Counted from the first letter of the stretch, positions 36,431 to 47,517 are shown. The stretch is 64,000 nt of DNA from Oceanobacillus saliphilus (GCF_023522835.1 NZ_JALCZU010000002.1:281011-345010); one strand, 5' to 3'. Notes: generated by a model from the letters alone, not told the origin. Numbers and translations are program-made.

Positions 36431-36779
36431 ATGTAAATTACCTCCTGGATGTATACGAATAGATTACTAGATTAATTATAAGGGAATCTGTTAACGTGGG
36501 CAATGATGGATTTTATAGTTTTCACTACATAAACACAACAAAGCCATTTGCCAAGCTTTCTAACCACTTGCTCAGGAAAACAAACTGACTTTCTCTCTTT
36601 TCCTACAATAGACATCCTATTTTACGATTACCTGTCTATTACATTTTCCGTACAAATATTTCTTATTTACATGATATTCTACAATCCCATTACAGTTCAT
36701 TAACATCGGCTAATTGCTCCCTTTCCTTTGATACACTGTCATTGTTAACATACTTTAAAAAGGAAAGTGAGGGGGGAAA
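36431..36779. other. Intergenic region between deacetylase and slp genes
   Basis: About 350 AT-rich bases between divergent genes. I see no reading frame, strong hairpin or repeat. It should hold both promoters. Confidence 0.4.
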
Positions 36780-37151
36780 GTGAAGTCGAAGCGATTCATG
36801 CTGATTCCTGCCTTCGTTTTATTAATGGCCTGTCAAAATGATAGTACACTTACAGAAGTAATCACGTTTAAGCCATCTGATTATGATGTCATGTTTATCC
36901 CAAATGATACTAGTGATGAAGCAGATAAAATATATATGGATGCTTTCATTGAATTAAAAGCAAAATATCCTACTGAATTTAACGAAGCAAAAAAAGTGAA
37001 TATCAATCTAATGAATATGGATTTCATTGAAAGGAAAAACGGTCCTAGCCTTTTAATCTCAAAAAATGGTACAACCATTGCACAATTATCCGGAAAAAAA
37101 GCCAAGAAGGAAATTATAGAACAATTGGAATTTACGTTTCGGGAGGAATAG
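36780..37151 (+). CDS. slp: Slp-like small peptidoglycan-associated lipoprotein
   Basis: A 123-residue lipoprotein with signal and lipobox LMAC (C18). The rest is a small mixed domain ending KNGPSLLISKNGTTIAQLSGKKAKKEIIEQLEFTF, reminiscent of a thioredoxin-fold edge without cysteines. Length and place beside pdhD match B. subtilis slp (124 residues). It starts with GTG preceded by GGGGGG. Function unknown. Confidence 0.78.
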   Translation: MKSKRFMLIPAFVLLMACQNDSTLTEVITFKPSDYDVMFIPNDTSDEADKIYMDAFIELKAKYPTEFNEAKKVNINLMNMDFIERKNGPSLLISKNGTTIAQLSGKKAKKEIIEQLEFTFREE

Positions 37152-37164
37152 AAAAACCCTATCC

Positions 37165-37231
37165 TTTCTTGTTGGAGATTTCGTAGTACTTATGCAGGTA
37201 AGAAAGCATTATTTTCATACCTGTCCAAAAT
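37165..37231 (+). repeat. Dispersed intergenic repeat family B, copy 3 (degenerate)
   Basis: About 67 bp sharing TTTCGTAGTACTTATGCAGGTAAGAAAG with copies 1 and 2. The hairpin persists with different bases (GCAGGTA...TACCTG), i.e. partly compensating changes. It abuts the pdhD terminator. Confidence 0.6.
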
Positions 37232-37270
37232 AAAAGATGTCCCCTCATTAGTACAAGGGACATCTTTTTA
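37232..37270. terminator. Terminator of the pdhABCD operon
   Basis: A 12-bp perfect stem (AAAAGATGTCCC and GGGACATCTTTT) with a 13-nt loop, T-rich on both sides, between convergent slp and pdhD. Confidence 0.9.
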
Positions 37271-37283
37271 TGTTGATTATATA

Positions 37284-38693
37284 TTATTTCATCATATGAA
37301 TTGGTTTGCCAATCGCTACTTCTGCTGCTTCCATTGTAATTTCTCCTAAAGTAGGATGTGCATGAATCGTTAATGCAATATCTTCAGCAGTCATCCCTGC
37401 TTCAACAGCAAGTCCAATTTCTGAAATCATATCACTGGCATTTGGCCCTGCAATCTGACCTCCGATAACCAGTCCGTCTTCTTTACGAGTAATCAATTTC
37501 AAGAAGCCATCACTATTATTTAATGATAGGGCACGACCATTTGCACCAAATGGGAACTTACCAACTTTCACATCATAACCAGCATCCTTCGCTTCCTGCT
37601 CCGTCAAACCAACAGTTGCAAGCTCAGGTTCTGTAAACGCAACAGCCGGAATACCGATGTAATCAACTTCCGATTTTTCACCGCTGATTGCTTCCGCCGC
37701 TATTTTGCCTTCATAAGATGCTTTGTGTGCAAGTGGTGGTCCTGCAACAATATCACCAATTGCATAAATGTTTTCAACACTTGTACGACATTGCTTGTTA
37801 ACTTTGATCAGACCTCTGTCATCAAGTTCTATTCCAACTTGTTCAAGTCCAATTTCACTCGTGTTCGGACGACGTCCAACTGTCACCAATACATAATCCG
37901 CTTCAACCGTTTCTTCTTTGCCACTAGCTTCATATGTTACTTTCACACCGTCTTTTGTTTCTTCAACGCCTTTAGCCATCGCTTGTGTCACAATAGTAGC
38001 ACCTTTATTTTTCAAGCGTTTCTTAACCAGTTGGGTCATTTGTTTTTCAAATCCACTAAGGATATCTTTAGCGCCTTCAACAAAAATAACCTCTGTACCA
38101 AAGTTGGCATATGCTGATCCTAGTTCACTTCCGACATAGCCAGCACCAATAACGACCATTTTCTTTGGAATTTCTTTCAGGTTCAATGCTCCAGTGGAGT
38201 CCAGAACTCGATCCGAAAATTTGAACGTTGGAATTTCGATTGGTGTAGAACCTGTTGCAACGATACAGTTTTTAAATTTATAAGTTTGAGATGATTTTTC
38301 ATCCATAACTTTCGCTGTATTTTTGTCAACAAAGTAAGCTTCACCTTTCACGATGTCAACTTTATTTCCTTTAAGCAAGCTTTCTACTCCTGAAGTTAAC
38401 TTGTTTACAACTGAACCTTTCCATTCTTGAACTTTGGCGAAATCAACAGTAACATTTTCTGATTTAATACCAAGATCTTCAGAACCATGAGCGCCTTCAG
38501 CTAAATGTCCAGCTTGAATTAGCGCTTTGGAAGGAATACATCCAACATTAAGACATACACCACCCAATGCTCCCTTGTCGACAATTGTAACTTTTTGTCC
38601 TAATTGTGCTGCACGGATTGCAGCAACATATCCACCAGGACCTGCACCAACTACTAGTGTGTCTACTTCTACCGGAAAATCTCCTACTACCAT
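37284..38693 (-). CDS. pdhD: Dihydrolipoyl dehydrogenase (E3 of pyruvate dehydrogenase)
   Basis: E3 reoxidises the lipoyl arm and passes electrons via FAD and the active disulfide to NAD. The 469 residues show the FAD site [19 protein letters not shown], the redox disulfide [14 protein letters not shown] (C47, C52), the NAD site [20 protein letters not shown], the second FAD site IYAIGDIV and the C-terminal HAHPTLGE with the catalytic His-Glu pair. The ribosome binding site GGAGG is in the last codons of pdhC, 3 nt upstream. Confidence 0.97.
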   Translation of the reverse strand: MVVGDFPVEVDTLVVGAGPGGYVAAIRAAQLGQKVTIVDKGALGGVCLNVGCIPSKALIQAGHLAEGAHGSEDLGIKSENVTVDFAKVQEWKGSVVNKLTSGVESLLKGNKVDIVKGEAYFVDKNTAKVMDEKSSQTYKFKNCIVATGSTPIEIPTFKFSDRVLDSTGALNLKEIPKKMVVIGAGYVGSELGSAYANFGTEVIFVEGAKDILSGFEKQMTQLVKKRLKNKGATIVTQAMAKGVEETKDGVKVTYEASGKEETVEADYVLVTVGRRPNTSEIGLEQVGIELDDRGLIKVNKQCRTSVENIYAIGDIVAGPPLAHKASYEGKIAAEAISGEKSEVDYIGIPAVAFTEPELATVGLTEQEAKDAGYDVKVGKFPFGANGRALSLNNSDGFLKLITRKEDGLVIGGQIAGPNASDMISEIGLAVEAGMTAEDIALTIHAHPTLGEITMEAAEVAIGKPIHMMK

Positions 38694-38696
38694 TAC

Positions 38697-39989
38697 CTAC
38701 GCCTCCATCATGATTAATTGTGGATCATTCAGCAATCGTTTAATTTGGTTCAGAGCTAATTGTGCAGTTGCACCATCAACGATACGATGATCAAAGCTTA
38801 AAGATAAAGCGAGAACTGGAGCAACTACAATTTCCCCATCACGAACAATCGGCTTCTCTGCAATTCGACCAATTCCGAGAATAACGGCTTCAGGATAATT
38901 TAGAACTGGTGTAAACCATTGTCCACCTGCTGAACCGATGTTTGAAATCGTATTAGAAGCCCCTTTCATCTCGTCTGGTTTCAGTTTACCATTACGAGCT
39001 TTTCCTGCCAATTCATTAATTTCGGAAGATATCTCAAAAATCGACTTTTTATCTGCATCTTTAACAACAGGAACGAGCAATCCTCTATCTGTATCTGCAG
39101 CAATCCCTATATTAAAGTAGTGCTTTTGTACAATTTCATCAGTGTTCTCATCAATATACGAATTGATGATTGGGAATTTCTTGGATGCTGAAACGAGAGC
39201 TTTCACAACATACGGCAAATAGGTAAGCTTGATTTCCTGCTCTGCAGCAATTGCTTTAAATTTCTTACGGTGTGCAACAAGCTCTGTCACATCAATTTCA
39301 TCATGCAAGGTAACATGTGGTGCTTTTGTTTTAGAGTTAACCATTGCTCTGGCAATTGACTTACGGATGCTAGTCATTTTTTCACGTGTTTCCGGATACT
39401 GACCTTGTGGTGCAGCTGCTGGTTGAGATGGAGTATCTACAGATGCTTCAGGTGTTTCCGCTTTTTCTGCTGGTGCTGCTTGTTGATCTCCACTCAGATA
39501 GGTATCAATATCTTCTTTTAGTACACGACCGTTTTTACCAGAGCCTGTTACTGTACTGATTTTAACGTCATTTTCGCGTGCATACTTACGGACAGAAGGC
39601 ATCGCGATAATACGTGCACCATCAAAATCATCATCGGAATCAGAATCTGCAGTTTCTGGTGCAGCTTCTTCCGTTGCCTTTTCTGATTTTTCTTCTTTTG
39701 AAGCAGGCTCGTCTTTCTTCTCTTCAACAGGTTCATCTTCTGATTCATAACCTTCTGCATCAAAGGAAATGAGCGTGTCACCGACTATAGCAACTTCGCC
39801 TTCTTCAACATGAATTTTCGTAACCGTACCATCCACCTGAGATGGAATTTCTACAACCGCTTTATCATTTTGTACTTCACACAATACATCGTCTTCTTTT
39901 ACTTCATCGCCTTCTTTTACGAACCACTTAACTATTTCGCCTTCATGAATTCCTTCACCAATATCGGGCAGTTTAAAATGAAATGCCAT
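38697..39989 (-). CDS. pdhC: Dihydrolipoyl acetyltransferase (E2 of pyruvate dehydrogenase)
   Basis: The 430 residues form one lipoyl domain (1-80, lipoyl lysine K43 in QNDKAVVE), an acidic Glu/Lys/Ala linker, the peripheral subunit-binding domain (about 128-165; [32 protein letters not shown]), an Ala/Pro linker, and the catalytic core with the active site SFDHRIVDG (H401, D405). One lipoyl domain is the usual number in Bacillus. It transfers the acetyl group to coenzyme A at the core of the complex. Confidence 0.97.
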   Translation of the reverse strand: MAFHFKLPDIGEGIHEGEIVKWFVKEGDEVKEDDVLCEVQNDKAVVEIPSQVDGTVTKIHVEEGEVAIVGDTLISFDAEGYESEDEPVEEKKDEPASKEEKSEKATEEAAPETADSDSDDDFDGARIIAMPSVRKYARENDVKISTVTGSGKNGRVLKEDIDTYLSGDQQAAPAEKAETPEASVDTPSQPAAAPQGQYPETREKMTSIRKSIARAMVNSKTKAPHVTLHDEIDVTELVAHRKKFKAIAAEQEIKLTYLPYVVKALVSASKKFPIINSYIDENTDEIVQKHYFNIGIAADTDRGLLVPVVKDADKKSIFEISSEINELAGKARNGKLKPDEMKGASNTISNIGSAGGQWFTPVLNYPEAVILGIGRIAEKPIVRDGEIVVAPVLALSLSFDHRIVDGATAQLALNQIKRLLNDPQLIMMEA

Positions 39990-40014
39990 ATTAAGAAAAC
40001 CTCCTGATCTTTTA

Positions 40015-40992
40015 TTAGAAATTAATAACAGTATTTACTTTTTCAACGATATCTCTATGGTTTGGTAACCAAACTTCTTCTGCATCGGAAAATGAATAAA
40101 CTGTATCTGGAGCTGCCACGCGCAACACAGGGGCTTCCAAATGAAGGATTGCTCTTTCCTGAATTTCTGCAACTACATTTGCAGCGACACCTGCTTGACG
40201 TTGTGCTTCCTGTACAACTACGACACGATTCGTTTTCTTAACGGACTCAATGACAGTTTCATAATCAATCGGTGATACTGTACGAAGATCAATTACTTCC
40301 GCATCGATACCATCTTTTTCAAGCTCTTCTGCTGCTTTTAATGATGCATGTACCATCGCACCATAAGCGATAAGTGTTACATCTTTTCCTTCTTTTTTCA
40401 CTTCAGCTTTGCCGATTTCAACCGTGTATGCTTCTTCTGGAACTTCACCACGGAAGGAACGATATAGCTTCATATGCTCTAAGAAAATAACTGGATCATT
40501 GTCACGGATTGCAGCAATTAATAATCCTTTTGCTTCATAAGGAGTCGAAGGGATGACAACTTTAAGACCTGGTTGCTGTGCCATTAATCCTTCAAGAGAA
40601 TCTGCATGCATTTCAGGTGTGTGTACACCACCACCGAATGGAGCACGAACCGTAATTGGTGCTGTATGATGTCCTCCAGAACGATAGCGCATACGAGCCA
40701 TTTGACCACTGATAGAATCCATTACTTCATAGACGAAGCCGAAGAATTGAATTTCCGGAACTGGACGATAACCTTGTAATGCAAGTCCAATCGCCAGACC
40801 GCCAATTCCTGATTCAGCAAGTGGCGTGTCAAATACACGATCTTCACCGAATTCATCCTGTAATCCTTCTGTAGCGCGGAATACGCCACCGTTTTGACCA
40901 ACATCTTCACCAAATACAAGCACATTTTCGTCATTTTTTAACTCTGTGCGCATTGCATCTGTGATTGCTTGAATCATTGTCATTTGTGCCAT
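40015..40992 (-). CDS. pdhB: Pyruvate dehydrogenase E1 beta subunit
   Basis: A 325-residue transketolase-type beta subunit. The start [32 protein letters not shown], the segment [41 protein letters not shown] and the end domain [20 protein letters not shown] are typical. It starts 3 nt after pdhA, so the two subunits are translated in step. Confidence 0.97.
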   Translation of the reverse strand: MAQMTMIQAITDAMRTELKNDENVLVFGEDVGQNGGVFRATEGLQDEFGEDRVFDTPLAESGIGGLAIGLALQGYRPVPEIQFFGFVYEVMDSISGQMARMRYRSGGHHTAPITVRAPFGGGVHTPEMHADSLEGLMAQQPGLKVVIPSTPYEAKGLLIAAIRDNDPVIFLEHMKLYRSFRGEVPEEAYTVEIGKAEVKKEGKDVTLIAYGAMVHASLKAAEELEKDGIDAEVIDLRTVSPIDYETVIESVKKTNRVVVVQEAQRQAGVAANVVAEIQERAILHLEAPVLRVAAPDTVYSFSDAEEVWLPNHRDIVEKVNTVINF

Positions 40993-40995
40993 GGT

Positions 40996-42084
<1,089 letters not shown>

Positions 42085-42157
42085 TCACCTCTTCCTTTCT
42101 TTACACCAATTTATTATTATCCTTCCTAGCCTACCCATAACACGAAAAACGTACAAA

Positions 42158-42164
42158 ATAGTAA
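42158..42164 (-). promoter_or_regulatory. Third GGTTACTATTT box upstream of pdhA
   Basis: The minus strand reads GGGTTACTATTT with TACTAT placed as a -10 hexamer. The sequence 17 bp upstream (AACAGG) is a poor -35, so this copy may be a weak promoter or only an operator. Confidence 0.4.
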
Positions 42165-42217
42165 CCCATAATAATTGTACCCTGTTTCAGTTAATGATAA
42201 TCACTGCTCATGTTTAA

Positions 42218-42246
42218 ATAGTAACCTGTTACATAAAATATGTAAA
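42218..42246 (-). promoter_or_regulatory. Second promoter-like box upstream of pdhA
   Basis: TTTACA, 17 bp, TACTAT on the minus strand; the -10 is embedded in the repeated AGGTTACTATTTA. It lies 59 bp downstream of the first copy. Confidence 0.55.
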
Positions 42247-42276
42247 GTATATTAGTACAATCATTATTCAAATTAA

Positions 42277-42305
42277 ATAGTAACCTATTAACCTCATTCG
42301 GTCAA
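42277..42305 (-). promoter_or_regulatory. First promoter-like box upstream of pdhA
   Basis: TTGACC, 17 bp, TACTAT on the minus strand, again within AGGTTACTATTTA. It is the best -35 match of the three. Confidence 0.58.
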
Positions 42306-42329
42306 TTAGTTTACACCTTTAAATAACTC

Positions 42330-42363
42330 AAATGTAAGGATTTTCATAAAAATCCTTACATTT
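42330..42363. promoter_or_regulatory. Perfect 15-bp palindrome upstream of the pdhA promoters
   Basis: AAATGTAAGGATTTT and AAAATCCTTACATTT flank a 4-nt loop. It is 25 bp upstream of the first promoter-like box. It could be an operator or an RNA hairpin; no T run follows on either strand. Confidence 0.55.
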
Positions 42364-42532
42364 AGCATCCTTCCAGCAACAACTGTTACAACTCTCGCTT
42401 CAATCTGTATTAATTTAAATGATATAGACCAAATGTCAATTAAATCGTATTAAGGTTAAAGCGTTCTACTATGGGGAGATGGAAGAGAGAGAAAAATGGA
42501 TAGAAAAACAAGAGGAGCACTAAAACCAATTG

Positions 42533-42568
42533 AAAAAGCGCTGGATCCATTTGGTTCCAGCGCTTTTT
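42533..42568. terminator. Bidirectional terminator downstream of ykyA
   Basis: A 13-bp stem (AAAAAGCGCTGGA and TCCAGCGCTTTTT) with a 10-nt loop. Confidence 0.93.
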
Positions 42569-42586
42569 AGGGAGGCAAGTTTTAAC

Positions 42587-43246
42587 CTATTCTTCATACG
42601 ATACTTCCAGCTGTGCAGCCTCGTAGAACTCCTTTTTCAACGCATTGTATTCTACTGTGTAATTATTAAATTCATCGTTTGATTGAAGCACACGCTCATA
42701 ACTGTCGTTTATGGAGTTAATATGAGCAGTGAGTTCTTCCTGTTCAATATCTTCTTGCTGAAGCATGGTGTATAACTCCCTTTCCAGTTCCAAAGAAGTC
42801 ACATATGCTTCATTCAGTTCTCCGTAAGAACGATATCGATTATTCATTACATCATACATGCTATTCGCTTTATCTTGGACCTCCGTATTCTCAATATTGG
42901 TGATCAAGTCCTCAATTTTGGCGAATTCTTCATGAGAAGCTTCAATACTCTGTTTTTCAACGTCAATTTCTTCTTCTCGCTGATCAATAATTCCGATTGC
43001 TTGGTTGGAGAGTTCTGTAATTTGGTCAAAGTCATCCATACCCAAATCTATAATTTGGTTGTAAATTTCCTGTTCCTGAACTTCAAGGTCTGTAATGACA
43101 CTTTGCTGGTCTTCGAATTCAGCTTCAAGCACAACCGCTTCTTCCAAATGGCTATGTATTTGTTCCTCTGTAGACTGGCCACTGCACGCAGTTAGTAATG
43201 CCAGCATGACGGTAGATAGGATAAATAATAAGTTCTTAAATTGCAC
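42587..43246 (-). CDS. ykyA: YkyA family cell-wall-associated lipoprotein
   Basis: A 219-residue lipoprotein (lipobox LTAC, C21) whose mature part is almost entirely charged helix likely to form coiled coils (for example EIDVEKQSIEASHEEFAKIEDLI). This is the YkyA putative cell-wall binding lipoprotein family, which lies beside pdhA in B. subtilis too. It starts at GTG with AGGAGG 8 nt upstream. Function unknown. Confidence 0.85.
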   Translation of the reverse strand: MQFKNLLFILSTVMLALLTACSGQSTEEQIHSHLEEAVVLEAEFEDQQSVITDLEVQEQEIYNQIIDLGMDDFDQITELSNQAIGIIDQREEEIDVEKQSIEASHEEFAKIEDLITNIENTEVQDKANSMYDVMNNRYRSYGELNEAYVTSLELERELYTMLQQEDIEQEELTAHINSINDSYERVLQSNDEFNNYTVEYNALKKEFYEAAQLEVSYEE

Positions 43247-43734
43247 GATTTCTGCCTCCTATATGTTCTAATAACGTTAGTATTTAAAAGTATATCATAA
43301 ACCATACCCTAAAATTAATGGTAACCTCTCTATTCATTACTCTCTTTTCAAATTTATGATTTATTCGCTCTGGATATGTTAAAATATTAAATTGAATAGA
43401 CAAAGCGAGAAACGATTTTCCATGCACAAAAGCATAGGACTATAAAAAGAAGCGGATGCATAAATAAGGAACCGCAAAGTATTTGCTCTATAAAGAAGTT
43501 CCACTACGTTTTGCCACATCCTTTGGCAAAACGCTCCAATGACCTAGTTCTTTAGGCCGTTCATTGCTTATGCCAGTAGTTTCTTTAAAAGCTCGAGCTT
43601 GACAAGGTCGTTTTTGTTAGCAGATGAAGAAGCCATACGATCTTCATACTTTTTTACCTTTTTAAAGCCTATACAAAACGGCTACTTTTTTAATACACTT
43701 TTCTATGTACATTATAACAATTAAGGAGTAATGC
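43247..43734. other. Intergenic region between ykyA and defB with several hairpins
   Basis: About 490 bases with no gene. A perfect 9-bp hairpin (GTTTTGCCA, 7 nt, TGGCAAAAC) lies near 43512-43536, and CCTA/TAGG and AAGCTCGAGCTT self-complementary stretches follow to about 43600. It looks like a structured or repeat-derived unit rather than random spacer, but I cannot match it to a known RNA family. Confidence 0.4.
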
Positions 43735-44289
43735 ATGATGATATTAATGAAAGACATTGTACGTGAAGGTCATCCTTCCCTAAAAAAAGCAGCAGCAGAA
43801 GTAAGTCTCCCCATCAGTAATGAAGAAAAAAAAATACTTGAAGATATGCTAGAGTTTCTTAAAAACAGTCAGGATGAGGAAACAGCAGGCAAATATAATC
43901 TAAGAGCAGGAGTTGGATTGGCTGCACCCCAACTTGGTATTGAAAAGAGAATGATTGCTATTCATTTTGAAGATTTTAACGGAAAATTGTATAGCTACGG
44001 ACTCGTAAACCCGAAGATTATTAGTCACTCTGTGGAAAAATCCTACCTTTCTTCAGGAGAGGGTTGCCTTTCTGTAGATCGGCCTGTGGAAGGGTATGTT
44101 CCAAGACACGCAAGAATTACCATTAAAGCAACAGATATAGACGGGAATCCGGTAAAACTGCGATTGAAAGGATATCCTGCAGTTGTCGTTCAGCATGAAA
44201 TTGATCATCTTAATGGAATCATGTTTTACGATCATATAAATAAAGATAATCCGTTCGAAATCCCTGACAATTCTACTCCAATCGAATAA
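43735..44289 (+). CDS. defB: Peptide deformylase (DefB type)
   Basis: The enzyme removes the formyl group from nascent protein N-termini. All three motifs are present: [10 protein letters not shown] (59-68), EGCLSVD with metal ligand C111, and QHEIDHLNG with H154, E155 and H158. The 184-residue length and the long insert before the second motif match B. subtilis DefB (YkrB). AAGGAG lies 6 nt before the first of two adjacent ATGs. Confidence 0.96.
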   Translation: MMILMKDIVREGHPSLKKAAAEVSLPISNEEKKILEDMLEFLKNSQDEETAGKYNLRAGVGLAAPQLGIEKRMIAIHFEDFNGKLYSYGLVNPKIISHSVEKSYLSSGEGCLSVDRPVEGYVPRHARITIKATDIDGNPVKLRLKGYPAVVVQHEIDHLNGIMFYDHINKDNPFEIPDNSTPIE

Positions 44290-44296
44290 ATCGCCT

Positions 44297-44325
44297 GGTG
44301 ACTGTACAGCACAGTCACCTTTTTA
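44297..44325 (+). terminator. Terminator of defB
   Basis: A perfect 9-bp stem (GGTGACTGT and ACAGTCACC) with a 5-nt loop followed by five T. Confidence 0.92.
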
Positions 44326-44518
44326 AATTACTACTATTCATTTTATCCTTATGTCACTGTCTACCGATTTTGTGGCAGTCTGAATCTTTCAGAAAACCCG
44401 TTCGAAACACGATTCCGAAGCCAAACAATGTATAAGATTTCATTCTCGGCAAAAGATAAACATACGAGTAGAATTCATAAGCGCTTATTACTATTTTTTT
44501 ATAAATGATGTATTTTTA

Positions 44519-44547
44519 TTTAACTTTTCCTCATTTAGTACTATACT
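44519..44547 (+). promoter_or_regulatory. Candidate sigma-A promoter of the rpoY-rnjA leader
   Basis: TTTAAC, 17 bp, TATACT. It lies about 345 nt before the rpoY start codon and directly upstream of two tiny reading frames. Confidence 0.5.
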
Positions 44548-44620
44548 GTAGATAAGAGGATTGGACGGTAGATAGTTTTTGTTGCTTTTCTTAGATATCT
44601 GAAAGGAGACGTGTGTCCTT

Positions 44621-44707
44621 ATGCTGAAGCGCCTAAAAGAAAAGCTTAAGAAACGGTGGAGAGACTTTTTAGGCAAAGAGGGACGTGTTCCAACAACTTT
44701 TAAATAA
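44621..44707 (+). CDS. Putative 28-residue basic peptide in the rpoY leader
   Basis: The frame MLKRLKEKLKKRWRDFLGKE continues for 8 more residues and is strongly basic and amphipathic. A good AAAGGAG lies upstream, but 13 nt before the ATG, which is long. A second frame (GTG 44685 to 44795, 36 codons, starting VFQQLLNKTTKDVTNHTNEV) overlaps its end in the +1 frame. These could be a leader-peptide pair, a frameshifted small gene or a remnant. Confidence 0.3.
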   Translation: MLKRLKEKLKKRWRDFLGKEGRVPTTFK

Positions 44708-44899
44708 GACTACCAAGGATGTAACCAATCACACCAATGAAGTAATTTATAGATTATCTGGTATTGCTACGGAAACATACCGGACGAAGTTTTAACGGAA
44801 AAATAATAATCATCTGAACGGAAGTCGGTTATCGCCTATAACAGGCATAGCTTATTTCCTTGAACAAAAAAATAAGAAAAATCGGTTAGGAGAGATAAA

Positions 44900-45109
44900 A
44901 TGATTTTTAAAGTTTTATATCAAGAACGACAGGACGAGGTTCCTGTACGTGAACGTACAAAAAGCATTTATGTTGAAGCAGAATCAGTAAGAGAAGTAAG
45001 AAAGAAATTAAGTAACCGGAATTATAACATCGAATACATCCAAGAATTAGATGAGGCACATCTGAACTATGAAAAAGAAACCGGTAAATTAGAAGTGGAG
45101 AACGTATAA
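44900..45109 (+). CDS. rpoY: RNA polymerase epsilon subunit RpoY (YkzG)
   Basis: A 69-residue protein: [37 protein letters not shown] and [10 protein letters not shown] are the RpoY hallmarks. Epsilon is an accessory subunit of Firmicute RNA polymerase, structurally like phage Gp2. It has TAGGAGAG before the ATG and sits 1 nt upstream of rnjA, the conserved arrangement. Confidence 0.95.
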   Translation: MIFKVLYQERQDEVPVRERTKSIYVEAESVREVRKKLSNRNYNIEYIQELDEAHLNYEKETGKLEVENV

Positions 45110-45110
45110 T

Positions 45111-46778
45111 ATGAAATTTGTAAAAAATGACCAAACCGCTGTTTTCGCACTAGGTGGATTAGGCGAAATCGGAAAAAATACGTATGCGATTCAATTCCAG
45201 GATGAAATCATTCTAATTGACGCCGGAATTAAATTTCCAGAGGATGAGCTTTTGGGAATTGACTATGTTATCCCTGATTATACGTATATTGTACAAAATC
45301 AGGATAAAATCAAAGGTCTCTTCATAACACACGGTCACGAAGATCATATTGGTGGAATTCCTTATCTCCTACGTGAAGTAAATGTGCCTATTTATGCAGG
45401 ACCACTAGCAATCGGTCTAATCCGAAATAAACTAGATGAGCACGGTCTTTTAAGAAGTGCTAAATTAACAACGATTCAAGAAGATGATATTATTAAATTC
45501 CGTAAAACTTCCGTCAGTTTTTTCCGTACTACCCATAGTATTCCCGACTCATATGGAGTTGTCGTTAAAACACCACCAGGAAATATCGTTCATACTGGTG
45601 ACTTTAAATTCGACTTTACCCCTGTTGGAGAACCAGCTAATCTAACAAAAATGGCTGAAATTGGTAAAGAAGGCGTCCTATGTCTCCTGTCTGACAGCAC
45701 AAACAGTGAGGTCCCTGGCTTTACGATGTCTGAACGAGTTGTAGGCCAAAGCATAGATGAAATCTTCGACCGCGTTGACGGAAGATTGATATTCGCTACT
45801 TTTGCATCGAATATCTATAGACTCCAACAAGTTGTCGAATCAGCTGTCAAACACAAACGTAAAGTAGCTGTATTTGGTCGAAGTATGGAGAATGCCATCA
45901 AAATTGGACAAGAGCTCGGATACATTCAGGCTCCAAAAGAAACATTCATTGAGGGAAACCAAATCAATAGATTTCCTGCAAATGAAATCACTATTCTCTG
46001 CACCGGATCACAAGGTGAAACAATGGCAGCATTGTCACGCATTGCAAATGGGACGCACAGACAAATTCAAATTATTCCTGGCGATACTGTCGTATTTTCT
46101 TCATCTCCAATCCCTGGAAATACGGTAAGTGTCAGCAGGACTATCAATAAATTATACCGTGCTGGAGCAGATGTAATCCATGGTAAATTAAGTAATATTC
46201 ACACTTCCGGTCATGGCAGTCAAGAAGAGCAGAAGTTAATGCTGCGATTAATTAAACCTAAATTTTTCATGCCGATTCATGGTGAATATCGTATGCTGAA
46301 AGAACATGTAAAACTAGCTGCAGCTTGTGATGTAGAACCGGAAAATTCATTTGTTATGGATAATGGTGATGTTCTTGCCCTAAGCAAAGACCAAGCAGCC
46401 ATTTCAGGGAAAATACCTTCTGGATCGATTTATGTTGATGGTAGTGGAATCGGTGATATCGGCAATATCGTATTACGAGACCGTCGCATCCTATCTGAAG
46501 AAGGACTCGTTATCGTCGTGGTCAGCATTAATATGAAAGAATTCAAAATAGCTGCAGGCCCTGATATTATTTCTAGAGGCTTTGTATATATGAGAGAATC
46601 TGAAGACCTGATAAACGAAGCGCAAAAACTTGTTTCGTCTCATCTAAATAAAGTAATGGAAAGAAAAACCACCCAATGGTCTGAAATCAAAAATGAGATT
46701 ACAGATACCATTGCACCATTCCTTTATGAAAAAACAAAACGCCGTCCAATGGTATTACCGATTATTATGGAAGTTTAA
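45111..46778 (+). CDS. rnjA: Ribonuclease J1
   Basis: A 555-residue metallo-beta-lactamase/beta-CASP nuclease with 5'-to-3' exonuclease and endonuclease activity in mRNA decay and rRNA maturation. The metal site [10 protein letters not shown] (H74, H76, D78, H79) is followed by the beta-CASP domain, the phosphate-binding [33 protein letters not shown] and the C-terminal domain. Its length and coupling to rpoY identify J1 rather than J2. In B. subtilis GapA with SR1P interacts with this enzyme. Confidence 0.97.
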   Translation: MKFVKNDQTAVFALGGLGEIGKNTYAIQFQDEIILIDAGIKFPEDELLGIDYVIPDYTYIVQNQDKIKGLFITHGHEDHIGGIPYLLREVNVPIYAGPLAIGLIRNKLDEHGLLRSAKLTTIQEDDIIKFRKTSVSFFRTTHSIPDSYGVVVKTPPGNIVHTGDFKFDFTPVGEPANLTKMAEIGKEGVLCLLSDSTNSEVPGFTMSERVVGQSIDEIFDRVDGRLIFATFASNIYRLQQVVESAVKHKRKVAVFGRSMENAIKIGQELGYIQAPKETFIEGNQINRFPANEITILCTGSQGETMAALSRIANGTHRQIQIIPGDTVVFSSSPIPGNTVSVSRTINKLYRAGADVIHGKLSNIHTSGHGSQEEQKLMLRLIKPKFFMPIHGEYRMLKEHVKLAAACDVEPENSFVMDNGDVLALSKDQAAISGKIPSGSIYVDGSGIGDIGNIVLRDRRILSEEGLVIVVVSINMKEFKIAAGPDIISRGFVYMRESEDLINEAQKLVSSHLNKVMERKTTQWSEIKNEITDTIAPFLYEKTKRRPMVLPIIMEV

Positions 46779-46807
46779 ATGGACCGCTCTGATAAACTAT
46801 AAGAAAC

Positions 46808-46850
46808 AAAAAGACATGGAAGCGTAGTTACAAGCTTCCATGTCTTTTTT
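46808..46850. terminator. Bidirectional terminator between rnjA and ktrC
   Basis: A stem AAAAAGACATGGAAGC and GCTTCCATGTCTTTTTT with a 9-10 nt loop. Confidence 0.94.
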
Positions 46851-47517
46851 AATCATCATCAATTACAAGTCTCTTTTCAAATCTAGATATATCCTTATCA
46901 GCTCCGATCACGATTAAAACGTCATCTTGCTGAAGCGAGTCATCAGCCCGTGGGGATACGTTGATATCACGGCCTCGCTTTATAGCAACAATGTTACATC
47001 CGTAATTGGCCCTGACATCTAGATCAATCAGTGATTTTCCTACCATCTTCTTTCCTGCTTTCACTTCCACAATACTATGTTCATCAGATAGTTCAAGATA
47101 ATCGAGTATATTGCTGGAAATAATGTTATGTGCAAGCCTTCTACCCATGTCGCGCTCCGGGTGTACTACTTGATTAACGCCAATTTTATTCAATATCTTT
47201 TCATGATAATCATTTTGTGCTTTAACTGTAATTTTTTTGATTCCAAGATCAGTTAAAATTACTGCGGTCAAAATACTTGCTTGGATATTCTCACCAATAG
47301 CCACAATAACGTGATCGAAGTTTTTAATCCCTATTTCTTTCAACATATCTTCGTCCGTAGAGTCTGCAATAACTGCATGGTACGCAATATTTTTATACGC
47401 ATTAACTCGATCTTCGTCATGATCGATTGCAAGAACCTGCATCCCCTCCCTGCTTAGTTCACGGCATATACTGCCACCAAACCGACCAAGACCGATAACA
47501 GCGAAATCTTTTTTCAT
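46849..47517 (-). CDS. ktrC: Potassium uptake regulatory subunit KtrC (RCK protein)
   Basis: A 222-residue cytoplasmic RCK protein: Rossmann N-domain (VIGLGRFGGSICRELSREGMQVLAIDHDEDRV; nucleotide-binding glycines and D30-type acidic end) and a TrkA-C domain (about 140-220) that in KtrC binds c-di-AMP. It gates a KtrD/KtrB-type potassium channel not encoded here. Neighbour rnjA matches B. subtilis ykqB (ktrC). GGAGG lies 7 nt before the ATG. Confidence 0.93.
   Translation of the reverse strand: MKKDFAVIGLGRFGGSICRELSREGMQVLAIDHDEDRVNAYKNIAYHAVIADSTDEDMLKEIGIKNFDHVIVAIGENIQASILTAVILTDLGIKKITVKAQNDYHEKILNKIGVNQVVHPERDMGRRLAHNIISSNILDYLELSDEHSIVEVKAGKKMVGKSLIDLDVRANYGCNIVAIKRGRDINVSPRADDSLQQDDVLIVIGADKDISRFEKRLVIDDD

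Noticed and set aside
44685-44795. 36-codon frame in the rpoY leader as a separate gene
   Set aside because: The GTG start is only 3-4 nt from its AGAGGG element and there is no homology; kept only as part of a finding.
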